Source: Planctomycetaceae bacterium (GTDB lineage: Bacteria > Planctomycetota > Planctomycetia > Planctomycetales > Planctomycetaceae). From it: DNA of 39,240 nucleotides. How positions within the stretch are numbered: the stretch's first letter is position 1; each line of letters starts with the position of its first letter. Where the stretch lies: positions 1 through 39,240 of the forward strand of contig CANJQC010000042.1 in the NCBI GenBank assembly GCA_947476295.1, in the 5' to 3' direction. Both the position numbers and the translations under genes were made by a program. Under the pieces are notes generated by a model that ran no database searches, had not been told where the DNA came from, and worked only from the letters and a program-made list of their open reading frames with translations. Shown here piece by piece: positions 9,359 through 18,624 of the stretch.

Positions 9359-12300
9359 TTCGAATTCCCCGATCGTGATCGTGGGTATGGCCTGTCGAGT
9401 TCCCGGTGCTGACAGCGTGGATGAATTTGCCGAACTGCTGTTCAGCGCCCGCACGGGATACAGTGAGTTGCCAGAGGATCGCTGTGATCGATCGTTGTAT
9501 TTTGATTCGCATAAAGGGAAAGCCGGAAAATCTTACACAACGCTGGGTGGCACAGTTCCCGAACGACCGCTTGATCGTAACCTTTGCCCGCTGCCAGAAG
9601 AGTTCGAACGCCTGTTCGATACGGCTCATGTACAATTTGCAGAAGTTGCGGCAACCGCATGGCAGAATGCCGATCTCCGTCCGCAGGACAGCCGCCTCAA
9701 AAGAACGGGAGTTTACGTCGGTCATTCCGGCGGTACAAAATCCGGCGGCGGTCTGAGTCTCGGGACTCAGATCGAAGAAGCGTTGTCGTTCATCGATGAC
9801 ATCGAATCATTTCGACAACTGCCAGCAGAAATCCGCCGCGAGATCGTCGCAGAAGTCGCCCAGGCGGTTCGACGTGATCGACCGTCGCGCCGACCCGGTG
9901 CATTGCCGAGTTTTCACGCTTATCAGGCTGCGTCGCTGTCGGCGAGAATTCTCGGACTGACGGGGCCTCGCGCGGTGATCGACGCTGCGTGCGCATCGTC
10001 ACTGGTGGCTTTGGCACAGGCAATTCTGGCGATCAAAGCGGGCCGTATCGACAGTGCAGTCGTTGGCGGAGCGACATATAATAACATCGACAATTTGATT
10101 TTGTTTTCGCACTCCCAGGCGTGCACCGCGACAGACTCACGACCCTTTGATAACAACGCCAGCGGGCTGGTGAGTTCCGAAGGTTATGTTGCTGTCGTCA
10201 TTATGACGCAGGAAATGGCCATCAGGCACGATCTGCCGATACTCGGTGTAATTCGTGGCGTCGGCATGGCGTCCGATGGCAACGGTCGCAGCTTGTGGGC
10301 TCCGCGAATGGAAGGCCAGGTGCTTGCCCTGCAGCGAGCGTACGGCGACGCTGCACCGCTGGACATTGATTACATTGAAGCACATGCAACCAGTACTCAG
10401 TTGGGTGATGCGACAGAACTGGAAACGCTTCGGCGGTTGGCACAGAATCCGCAGGCGCAATTGGGACGGCATCAGTTGTTGCTGGGCAGCGTCAAATCAA
10501 ACATCGGTCATACGCTGGAAGCAGCCGGACTGGTTGGGCTGGTTAAAGTCCTCATCGCGATGCAGCGACGACAGATTCCTCCTTCACTGCGCTACGAGCA
10601 GCCGAACCGTAACTACGATTGGACGACAGCTCCCGTGCGAGTTGTGTCCTGCACGGAATCGTGGCCCGAGCACTCTCTGCATTCAAGACCGCGTCGCGCG
10701 GCTGTGAGCGCGTTTGGAATCGGCGGGCTGAATGCACATGTTGTGGTGGAAGAATTCAGCGGCGGTGTCTATTCGCCCCCGAAGTCGGGGGCGAAGCTGG
10801 CTGGCAAGCCGGATGAGGGGGATTTTGAGCCCATCGCGATCGTTGGTCGCGGCATCATCGTGGCGGGTGCGAAGAACCTGGAGGAATTCAGGTCCATCCT
10901 CAATTCGAACTCTTCGGCACTCAGCGACGCCCCGGAAAATCGCTGGCGCAAGCGTGCCGGAGTCGCTGCAGGCAGCGCTGCGGAAACGCATCGCACGCCG
11001 CATTGTCACGGTGGATTTATCACGGACTTCAGCTTTGATGGAGGCCGGTATGCGATCCCACCAAAGCAGGTGCAGCAGGCCAATCCGGTTCAGTTGATGC
11101 TGATTGATGCGGTGGCTCAGGCCCTGGCGGATGTTAATGTCCTCCGACGGTCTCCGTCGGGTACTCGCGATGCAGAACATCGCGGCACATTGAGTGACTT
11201 TCCGGTCGATCGTCAGCGAGTTGGCGTCGTGATCGGTACGGTCTTTGGCGGCGAATTTGGCGACCAGCTTCAGGTCGGTATGCGATTGCCGGAAATTTGC
11301 GAACAGATGTCGGCCGCCATGCAGCGACGGGGTTTGACGGATCAGTTGACACAGCAGGTCACTACCGAGTTCCGTCAGGTCGTCCTTAAGCACCGTCCCG
11401 CACTACTGGATGAAACCGGCAGCTTTACAGCCAGCACGCTGGCATCACGAGTTGCAAAAGCGTTTGACCTGATGGGCGGTGCGTGTGCTTTGGACAGTGA
11501 CGACACCTCCGGATTGTCCGCGATTGCGGTAGCGGCAGATCAGTTGCGTTCGGGAACCTGCGACATGATCGTCTGCGGGTCGGCACAGCGTTCGATGAGT
11601 CTGTCGGCTTTCGAGGCGCTGGACATGAATGGTCAACTGGTACGATCGGGCCTACCAGAAGATGTTCCAGATGACTGCAGCCGGATTCTTCCGGGTGAAG
11701 GCGTTGTGGCATTGATGCTGTGCCGACTGTCCGATGCCAGACGGCTGGACCTTCCGATCCACGGAATCCTGGGTGATGTTGTTCAACTTTGTGAATCTGC
11801 GGGACGGCCTTCAATGGCCTTTGAAGAGAATGCGACGGGCTGCGATGGTGATGCGGTACAGGTACTGAATGCCGCAGATGCAAAAATTGTTCGCCAAGTC
11901 GGCTACCTTGCCGGAGCCCACTCGCTGGTCCGCATCACGGCGGAAACGCTTGCGGCTCAGCAGGAGCATCACACTTCCGAGCCAGTGACATCCATCAGGA
12001 TTGCCGCGCGGACGGCAGACGGTATCGTGCTGCACACTTCGCTTTCGATTCCGACTGCAGCGCCTGGCATCGAAACTCAGGTTCCACCGACTCCACTGAT
12101 TCAACAGCGAGTTTCATTACCATTGAGTATGCAGGTGTCTCCCCAAATGTCGACTGCCACAACAGCCATCGAGGGTCCATTACGAAGCGTTCGGTTTGCG
12201 GCCACATCCAGTGCTTCGCTGCTGCAATTACTCAAAAATGCCAGTACTCGTGTAAATCAAATTGGTATTGATAATCGCGTGATTCGTGAGACTGAGGCTA

Positions 12301-15300
12301 CGGCATCTGCATCTGCATCGTTCGAATATACTTCCGACGACATTTTTCGCGCGACGATTCTGGTATCCTCAATCGATCAACTGCAACAACGTCTGACGGC
12401 GGCTGTCAAAGCCGCCGAAGCTGGAAAATTTCGTACGCTGCTGGATCGTGAACGTGTAATCCTGTGGCAGACTCAGGAACAAACACCGCGCGTCGCGTGG
12501 CTCTTTCCCGGTCAGGGATCACACTATCCTGAAACGCCGGCAGTGTTTTCCGCCAGCGAAGTTGCGAGACGCACTCTAACGGAGACAGATGACCTCTACA
12601 CAGCCAGCAATCTGCCTCGATTGAGCTCAGCGTTCGACAACACAGCGATCAAACCGGGTGTCGATGTGTGGTGGGCCCAGGCATGGGTACTGGGCGTGTC
12701 GGCAGCCTTGATTGAAACCCTGAAAGCCGAAGGTCTGCGTCCGGATGCCGTGCTGGGGCATAGTTTTGGTGAGTTTACGGCTTCGCTGGCAGCAGACGTC
12801 ACAACGTTACCGCAGTCGATCGAGCTGGCAAAACATCGAGCCAACGCAGTGATGTCACATATGCGTGTCCCCGGCGGACTATTGTCAATTCGCGCTGCGA
12901 TGCATGAAGTGGATGCGATTCTGAAGTCTGCCGGGCTGGCTGTGTATGTGACGCATCTCAATTCGACAAAGCAAACTGTGATCGCCGGAAGTCGAGAAGG
13001 CATCGTATCAGCGAAAGCACTTCTGGACAGGCATGGCATCGCGTCGATGTCTGTTTCGGTGCCCGCACCGTTCCATACGCCACTGATGATGGAAGCAGAA
13101 ATTGCGTTTGAACGTATGTCAGCCAGCGTTCCAATGCGGCCTCCGGTGTGCGGATTTTTGTCAGCCACCTGCGTGCAGTATCTGGCCGAACCCTCCAGCA
13201 TTCGCAGTAGTCTTGTGCGTCAGTTGACTCAGCCGGTGATGTATATGCCATCGATTCAGCGGATGCTGGGCGAAGGCTTTCGTGTATTCCTTGAAGTCGG
13301 GCCAAATGACGTGCTCACACGTATGAATCGCGACATCGTGGATTCTCAGGCGTTGTGCATAAGTCTGGATGTTCCCGGTCAGCCGTTTGCAGAACGCATG
13401 CAGTTGGTTCATGCTGTACTGGAATGTGTTGCCAACGTTTCCAGCGTGCCGCGCCGTGCCGTGTCATCGAACACGCCGCCGATGATTGAAGCGATTGGCC
13501 ACACTGGGAGTAATACGGTTCTCGCTGGTCAAAGTGACACGGTCTTCGACGTGACGCGATCGCGGCGCACAGGTCGTAAATCGGCACCTCAGCAGGACGA
13601 GTTCGGCTCACAGGATCGAAGCTGGGATCTGCCGGCGAATGAGAACGACAGACCGGCGGACTCTGTACCGCAAAGATTTGCAGATTCCATTTCGACAGTC
13701 CAGCCGCTGACATCAACGACGGCGTCAGCCACTTCCGCAGTTTCCAATACGCAACTTCGAAGTTTCGTGCTGGATCTGGTCGTCGAGCTGACGGGTTACG
13801 CTCCGGACGTTGTGGACTTCGACGCAGATCTGGAGGCCCATCTTGGGATAGACAGTATCAAGAAAGCTCAAATTCTTGGCGAACTCGGCGTGTGGCTGGG
13901 AATGACCGTGCGCCCCGATGGATTACGATTTGATTCCGTCCGCACACTTGACGACGCTATTCGAACGGTGCAGAAACTAGCGGAGGAGCAGGATTCTGCG
14001 GCGAGCCGGGATAGGTTAGCCCCCAGCCCTCAGCACCTCTCAACACCGCTGGTTCAATTTGCACCAGCCGCAACAGTTCAGCAAAATGGCCGTGAAGTCT
14101 ACGACACGGAACGCCGCGGCGCGTTGCCTCCGAACGCTCAACTGGATGCCCTTTTGATCGACTATGTTATCGATCAAACCGGCTATACCCCTGACATTGT
14201 CGATCTGGACGCGGATCTGGAAGCCGATCTGGGACTGGACAGTATCAAACTGGCGCAGTTGATTGGTCAGATGCGTGAACAGTTCAATCTGGAATCATTG
14301 ACGCTGGAATCGATTAGTCAAAAACGATTCCGCACGCTGCGCGAGATTCGTGAGTTTCTGGTGCAACAGGCGGGCGGGCCATTACAGAATTCAGTGAGCC
14401 TAGCGGCGTCAGCCCCCGGACTGCTGGCTGCTGCGGGACAAATCAGTGCCTCCGGACCAGTCGCAGGTGAGCCTGTCCGGGAACTGACACTGCCCGGCTC
14501 ACTAGGAGGTTTTGAGACAGTTCGCGGTATGGAACCCGTGAGTGAAATTACACCGGAATGGTCACAGTGGTTCTATCCGAACAATGTTGCACCAGCGTCT
14601 GTAAATGCTGCGATGCAGGCAGGCATTGAACGAGGTCGAAAGCATCAAACGCAGGTCCGCGCGGCTCTTCGCTCTCTTGTGACTCAACCTGTGGCACAGT
14701 TTGTTAAACGCGACTGGAGTTCCGTAGAGGCAGCGCACATTTCAGGCATCGCCGTCGGTGCGGGTGTGGCTGAATCATCCGTGCAATTTGCTGTGGCTGT
14801 GGTGCGCGATCGTTTGCATCCGGCAACATTGGACGTTGTGGACGCGCCGGTGAAGTCAGTCGCTCGCACAGAGCAGCTTGACGTTCCTGTCCTTTCAGCT
14901 GTGTCACAGGAAACCCAGCGATTTGCTCTGCGAGTGGTCCCGGCTCCGCGCCGCGCGGGCATGCCGCTTATGCCGCTTAATCCGGAACTGCACGGAGCAG
15001 CGTTGATCCTCGGAGCGAATGCGCTGGCCGAATCGCTGGCTGAGCGTATTCGTCGACTGGGCCAGAAAGCGATCGTACTGAGCACCTCCGTTCCGATCGC
15101 ACAGCTTGAGCAGACACTCGCCGATTTGTGGAAGCACACGGCGACCCCGCATTTGTTTCTGACGATGGCGTTTGATTCCGAATCTACAAGAAACGTGACA
15201 CAGGAAGACTGGAAACACCGCCGACCGGCGGCTTTGGAGGTACCATTTCGCATCTGCCAATTGTGGATGCAGCGGACGATTGATGCGAATCAGATGGAAA

Positions 15301-17402
15301 ATGCCAGCGTAGTCGCAGTGACCCAACTGGGCGGCGATTTCGGTTTCAGCGGTCGGCAGGTGCGTTCCATCGAAGCCATCGGCGGACTGGTCAAAGCGAT
15401 GCTGATCGAAGCTTGGATGCGGGGCTTTCGCACGACGCCGATGAAGGTGATCGATCTAGCATCGGACATGCCGCCCGATGTTTCCACCAGCGGCATTTTG
15501 CAGGAACTGGCTGTTCCGTCGTATGACATGGAGATCGCCTTCCGAGGCTCACGCAGCGCCGAACGTCATTGTGTACAGGCAGTGGCGGCGCCGTTGAATG
15601 ATTCTGTTGCAGCCACAAGCAGGGAAGCGAGGCCCCGCATCACGCGCGGCGGCACATGGATTGTTTCCGGCGGCGGGCGCGGCATCACAGCGGTGATCGC
15701 GATGACACTCGCAAAGAAATATGACCTGAAACTGCATTTGCTGGGCACAGCGCGTGTTCCACAGCTCAGCGAAGACTTTGTGCGCCAGGTCGCTGCAGAT
15801 CGCAGCGGCGTTCGAAATGCTGTTATGCAGGACGCATCAGCCCGCAGGGTCAGCCCAGTTGAAGCGTGGCGAAATACCGAGAAAGCAATCGAGATCGATG
15901 CAACTCTGCGGGACTGCCAACAGCAGAAAATCACCGCGACGTATCACTGCTGCGATGTATCGAACTTTGCCGAAGTGGAATCAGTCATTCGCTCAATTCG
16001 TCAACAGTCGGATCCGATCTGCGGCGTGATCCATGGTGCCGGTGCCGGTCAGGACGCGCGGTTTGATCGCAAGCGACCCGACAAAGTGGAAAAATGTCTG
16101 CGTGCCAAGATCGACGGATCATTCGCGCTGATGCAGGCGACCAATTCCGATCCGCTGGACTGGTTCGTGACATTTGGTTCGATCAGCGGGCGTTTCGGCG
16201 CAAATGGTCACACAGATTATTCACTGGCCAACGACATGATGGCCAAGATTGTTGATCGCTATCGCAGTCAGCGGCCTGAAGTGCGCAGTCTGACCTTCCA
16301 CTGGCACGCCTGGGGCGATATCGGCATGGCGACGAAGCCGGAGGCGAAACTGGCTCTGGAAATGATTGATATGGAGTTCATGCCGGCTCGGGACGGCATT
16401 GCTCACTTTATGCGTGAACTGGAATTCGGCGGTGATGAGCCCGAAGTCTTGATTACCGATGAGAGTTATTTCCGCAAATTCTTCCCGGCGGAACGGCTGT
16501 CGCTGACGTCCAGCGCGTCAAATTCGCTGCCGCTTCCGTTGCTGTCCTCCACAGTGACTCAGCATGAAGACGGCATTTGTTCCAGCGTAGTAACTTTGAA
16601 TCCTGTGTCCGATCGATTCTTGTCACAGCACCGCGTTCAAAACCGTCCAACGTTGCCGTTTGTGGTCGCGTTGGAATTGATGGCGGAAGCCGTCCGAGTC
16701 AGAACCGGGCAGTTCAGCGTTGGCGTCTGCACTCAGGCGCTGGCAAAGCAGGCGATTCGATTTGCAACAGACGACCCACTGGCGGTGACTGTGCAGACTC
16801 GTCTGACCGGCAATGGAATCATTGAATGCCGATTACTGGCTGATGTGCGTCGCCGTGATGGTCGTATGGTGGAAGAAGATCGTGAATATTTCCTCGCGAT
16901 GTTTGATGTGAGTGGTCAAACGTCAGTGTCCGCTCCGGAGATGCCGGGCGTCAGACATATTGACAATGCACTTCGCTGGCAGCGAGTCGAGTATGGAACT
17001 TCGGACGGGTTGATCTACCACGGGCCGGAGTTGCAGGAGTTGCGTGAAGTCGCAGATGATGGCCAGTCGATTATTGGTCGGATTGCGGCGTCCGCTCCTG
17101 TCCAGTTGTTTGGAGGTTCCCGCGCCCGAGGCTTCACGGTGCCTTGCGCGACGATGGATGCATGTCTGTACGCAGTCGGCTACGCTGCATGGCATCGATA
17201 TCAAAAACCAAGTCTTCCCGTGCAGTTCGGGGTGATCGAATTTGGCCGCTTACCAGACCCTGGGGAACCATGCGTGGTCAGCATTCAGCAGAAGCAGCTT
17301 CTGGAATCCGGCGCTTGCTGGGACTTTCAGTTAGATGGTCATAATGGAGACCGATTGCTGACAGTGAGTGGTTATCAAATCGGATGGTTAAAAAATCACT
17401 GA
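9348..17402 (+). CDS. PUFA-synthase-like multidomain polyketide/lipid synthase (KS-CLF-AT-ACP-ACP-KR-DH)
   Basis: This 2684-residue iterative synthase builds an acyl chain on its own carrier domains. KS1 (about 5-430) has Cys215 in DAACASS, His346 in EAHATST and His388 in NIGHT. A second KS-like domain (about 492-880) has Asp719 where the nucleophilic Cys should be (DSDDTSG) and no recognisable catalytic histidines, like a chain-length factor. AT (about 1048-1365) has Ser1139 in GHSFGE and His1243. Two ACPs follow, with Ser1503 (LGIDSIKKAQI) and Ser1632 (LGLDSIKLAQL), the PfaA-type carrier motif. KR (structural half about 1870-2090, catalytic half about 2100-2400) has SGGGRGIT, Ser2278 and Tyr2291. 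A single DH (about 2410-2684) has His2428 and Asp2604. There is no ER and no thioesterase. GGAGGTG lies just upstream of the ATG. Several linkers contain interspersed repeats. Confidence 0.93.
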   Translation: MSVDSNSPIVIVGMACRVPGADSVDEFAELLFSARTGYSELPEDRCDRSLYFDSHKGKAGKSYTTLGGTVPERPLDRNLCPLPEEFERLFDTAHVQFAEVAATAWQNADLRPQDSRLKRTGVYVGHSGGTKSGGGLSLGTQIEEALSFIDDIESFRQLPAEIRREIVAEVAQAVRRDRPSRRPGALPSFHAYQAASLSARILGLTGPRAVIDAACASSLVALAQAILAIKAGRIDSAVVGGATYNNIDNLILFSHSQACTATDSRPFDNNASGLVSSEGYVAVVIMTQEMAIRHDLPILGVIRGVGMASDGNGRSLWAPRMEGQVLALQRAYGDAAPLDIDYIEAHATSTQLGDATELETLRRLAQNPQAQLGRHQLLLGSVKSNIGHTLEAAGLVGLVKVLIAMQRRQIPPSLRYEQPNRNYDWTTAPVRVVSCTESWPEHSLHSRPRRAAVSAFGIGGLNAHVVVEEFSGGVYSPPKSGAKLAGKPDEGDFEPIAIVGRGIIVAGAKNLEEFRSILNSNSSALSDAPENRWRKRAGVAAGSAAETHRTPHCHGGFITDFSFDGGRYAIPPKQVQQANPVQLMLIDAVAQALADVNVLRRSPSGTRDAEHRGTLSDFPVDRQRVGVVIGTVFGGEFGDQLQVGMRLPEICEQMSAAMQRRGLTDQLTQQVTTEFRQVVLKHRPALLDETGSFTASTLASRVAKAFDLMGGACALDSDDTSGLSAIAVAADQLRSGTCDMIVCGSAQRSMSLSAFEALDMNGQLVRSGLPEDVPDDCSRILPGEGVVALMLCRLSDARRLDLPIHGILGDVVQLCESAGRPSMAFEENATGCDGDAVQVLNAADAKIVRQVGYLAGAHSLVRITAETLAAQQEHHTSEPVTSIRIAARTADGIVLHTSLSIPTAAPGIETQVPPTPLIQQRVSLPLSMQVSPQMSTATTAIEGPLRSVRFAATSSASLLQLLKNASTRVNQIGIDNRVIRETEATASASASFEYTSDDIFRATILVSSIDQLQQRLTAAVKAAEAGKFRTLLDRERVILWQTQEQTPRVAWLFPGQGSHYPETPAVFSASEVARRTLTETDDLYTASNLPRLSSAFDNTAIKPGVDVWWAQAWVLGVSAALIETLKAEGLRPDAVLGHSFGEFTASLAADVTTLPQSIELAKHRANAVMSHMRVPGGLLSIRAAMHEVDAILKSAGLAVYVTHLNSTKQTVIAGSREGIVSAKALLDRHGIASMSVSVPAPFHTPLMMEAEIAFERMSASVPMRPPVCGFLSATCVQYLAEPSSIRSSLVRQLTQPVMYMPSIQRMLGEGFRVFLEVGPNDVLTRMNRDIVDSQALCISLDVPGQPFAERMQLVHAVLECVANVSSVPRRAVSSNTPPMIEAIGHTGSNTVLAGQSDTVFDVTRSRRTGRKSAPQQDEFGSQDRSWDLPANENDRPADSVPQRFADSISTVQPLTSTTASATSAVSNTQLRSFVLDLVVELTGYAPDVVDFDADLEAHLGIDSIKKAQILGELGVWLGMTVRPDGLRFDSVRTLDDAIRTVQKLAEEQDSAASRDRLAPSPQHLSTPLVQFAPAATVQQNGREVYDTERRGALPPNAQLDALLIDYVIDQTGYTPDIVDLDADLEADLGLDSIKLAQLIGQMREQFNLESLTLESISQKRFRTLREIREFLVQQAGGPLQNSVSLAASAPGLLAAAGQISASGPVAGEPVRELTLPGSLGGFETVRGMEPVSEITPEWSQWFYPNNVAPASVNAAMQAGIERGRKHQTQVRAALRSLVTQPVAQFVKRDWSSVEAAHISGIAVGAGVAESSVQFAVAVVRDRLHPATLDVVDAPVKSVARTEQLDVPVLSAVSQETQRFALRVVPAPRRAGMPLMPLNPELHGAALILGANALAESLAERIRRLGQKAIVLSTSVPIAQLEQTLADLWKHTATPHLFLTMAFDSESTRNVTQEDWKHRRPAALEVPFRICQLWMQRTIDANQMENASVVAVTQLGGDFGFSGRQVRSIEAIGGLVKAMLIEAWMRGFRTTPMKVIDLASDMPPDVSTSGILQELAVPSYDMEIAFRGSRSAERHCVQAVAAPLNDSVAATSREARPRITRGGTWIVSGGGRGITAVIAMTLAKKYDLKLHLLGTARVPQLSEDFVRQVAADRSGVRNAVMQDASARRVSPVEAWRNTEKAIEIDATLRDCQQQKITATYHCCDVSNFAEVESVIRSIRQQSDPICGVIHGAGAGQDARFDRKRPDKVEKCLRAKIDGSFALMQATNSDPLDWFVTFGSISGRFGANGHTDYSLANDMMAKIVDRYRSQRPEVRSLTFHWHAWGDIGMATKPEAKLALEMIDMEFMPARDGIAHFMRELEFGGDEPEVLITDESYFRKFFPAERLSLTSSASNSLPLPLLSSTVTQHEDGICSSVVTLNPVSDRFLSQHRVQNRPTLPFVVALELMAEAVRVRTGQFSVGVCTQALAKQAIRFATDDPLAVTVQTRLTGNGIIECRLLADVRRRDGRMVEEDREYFLAMFDVSGQTSVSAPEMPGVRHIDNALRWQRVEYGTSDGLIYHGPELQELREVADDGQSIIGRIAASAPVQLFGGSRARGFTVPCATMDACLYAVGYAAWHRYQKPSLPVQFGVIEFGRLPDPGEPCVVSIQQKQLLESGACWDFQLDGHNGDRLLTVSGYQIGWLKNH
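10772..10795. repeat. Perfect in-frame palindrome in the KS1-CLF linker
   Basis: Two 10-base arms, TTCGCCCCCG and CGGGGGCGAA, flank AAGT. The element is inside the coding sequence of the megasynthase, in the linker between KS1 and the second KS, and is read through as part of SPPKSGAKLAG. The position in a tolerant linker suggests a repeat inserted in frame. Confidence 0.7.
11168..11192 (+). repeat. In-frame short repeat, copy 2 (DAEHRGTL)
   Basis: This copy matches the segment at 8989-9013 in 18-20 of 25 bases and in the same frame. It sits in a non-conserved insert of the cysteine-less KS domain, directly after RRSPSGTR. Confidence 0.6.
14001..14027 (+). repeat. Linker repeat with GAGCC...TTAGCCCCC core, copy 1
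   Basis: This segment reads GAGCCGGGATAGGTTAGCCC and continues CCC. It resembles the segment at 14394-14420 and lies in the linker after ACP1. From memory, repeats of the form GAGCC-(about 10)-AGCCCCCGG are common in planctomycete genomes; this needs a database count. Confidence 0.5.
14102..14126 (+). repeat. In-frame short repeat, copy 3 (DTERRGAL)
   Basis: This most diverged copy shares about 18 of 25 bases with the copy at 11168. It is in the linker between ACP1 and ACP2, in the same frame. Confidence 0.5.
14394..14420 (+). repeat. Linker repeat with GAGCC...TCAGCCCCC core, copy 2
   Basis: This segment begins GTGAGCCTAGCGGCGTCAGC and continues CCCCGG. It lies in the linker directly after ACP2 and is read as VSLAASAPG. 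It shares the GAGCC and AGCCCCC ends and the spacing with the segment at 14001-14027. Confidence 0.5.
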
Positions 17403-17409
17403 ATCAACG

Positions 17410-18624
17410 ATGTACCAATCTTCCACAGCATTTGAAGCACCGCTGACACCTCGAATGTTCTTCGCGGCAGACGTGCATGCGCTGGAAAGCCAGTGCGTGT
17501 TTGAGAAGACCTGGCAAATGGTTGGACTGGCATCCTCGATCAGCAAACCGGGACAGTATCTTTCGACCGAGATCGGCAGTGTTCCTGTAATTGTCCGGAA
17601 CTTTGACGGGGAGATGGTGGCACTTAGGAATGTGTGCGCGCACCGACATTGTTCGCTGGTGACGTCGCCGCTGGGGCAGAACGAAAAACTCAAGTGTCCC
17701 TTTCATGGCTGGGAGTACGGAGCGGACGGCAGGACGCGCAGGATTCCAGCAGCAAAAAACTTTCCGGACTTCAATCGCGAACACTACAAGCTGGCATCAT
17801 TTCCGCTGGAAATCTGCGGAGATCTGTTGTTCGTGCGTGTTGCCAGTGACGGGCCGTCGTTGCGGGTATGGCTCGGGGACCTGTACGATCGCATTGAAGA
17901 ATGGACGTCTTTTCCAACATCAAAGCTGGCGGTGAGTCGGCTTCTTCCGTTACCAGCGAACTGGAAAATCCCGGTCGAGGCCGCGTTGGAGAGTTATCAC
18001 ATACCGGAGGTCCACGCGCAGACATTTGGCGAAGATCCCGGCGAATCGAAGAGTGATCATGCGTTCGCGAAGTATACGACGTCGTTCTTCACATCGTTCA
18101 ACACGCCGCGTCTCATCGACAAGCTCCTGAAAGTCTATGAACAGTTCATTCTCAAAATTCTCGGCGCGTCGTTTAACGCAAAGTACGAACATCATCATAT
18201 CTTTCCAAATCTGTTGATATCCAATACCAGTTCGTTAACGCTCGTGCAGACCGTGAGACCGCTCACCGCCGAAACAGCCGTCAGCAATGTCTGGCAGTAC
18301 GGACGACTGTCGGTACGGAGCAATCCGATTTCAAAGCTGACCGCGTTTCTGTGGGGACGCTTTACGGGCTGGTTGTCGTATCAGATCCTCAAAGAAGACA
18401 TCAGCATTTTCCCCAGCGTACAGCGCGGTGCACGGGCTGCAACGGATCGCGCGATCCTTGGCCGCTGTGAAGAACGGCTGTATGCGTTTGAAAGGTTTTT
18501 GCATGACCAGATTCTGGCACAGAATGGATGCGACATTATGGCGGAAGACGGCATAAAAACAGGCGCGTGCGAGGCCGCATCGATGTGTTCGAAAACGCCC
18601 TGTGCGGTGGAGGTCACAGAGTGA
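17410..18624 (+). CDS. Rieske non-heme iron oxygenase, alpha-subunit type
   Basis: This 404-residue protein has the two parts of a Rieske oxygenase. The [2Fe-2S] ligands are Cys76-x-His78 and Cys96-x2-His99 (CAHRHC and CPFHGWEYG). The mononuclear iron site has His197 and His202 (ESYHIPEVH) with Asp330 (KEDISIF) as the likely third ligand. Such enzymes hydroxylate or dihydroxylate a substrate using electrons from a separate reductase, which is not visible here. The start is 7 bases after the megasynthase stop and the stop overlaps the next GTG, so it belongs to the cluster operon. It probably tailors the polyketide or lipid chain; the substrate is unknown. Confidence 0.88.
   Translation: MYQSSTAFEAPLTPRMFFAADVHALESQCVFEKTWQMVGLASSISKPGQYLSTEIGSVPVIVRNFDGEMVALRNVCAHRHCSLVTSPLGQNEKLKCPFHGWEYGADGRTRRIPAAKNFPDFNREHYKLASFPLEICGDLLFVRVASDGPSLRVWLGDLYDRIEEWTSFPTSKLAVSRLLPLPANWKIPVEAALESYHIPEVHAQTFGEDPGESKSDHAFAKYTTSFFTSFNTPRLIDKLLKVYEQFILKILGASFNAKYEHHHIFPNLLISNTSSLTLVQTVRPLTAETAVSNVWQYGRLSVRSNPISKLTAFLWGRFTGWLSYQILKEDISIFPSVQRGARAATDRAILGRCEERLYAFERFLHDQILAQNGCDIMAEDGIKTGACEAASMCSKTPCAVEVTE

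Noticed and set aside
10683-11393. Minus-strand open frame of 236 codons
   Set aside because: It lies wholly inside the megasynthase gene, has no recognisable motif and has shadow-like composition.
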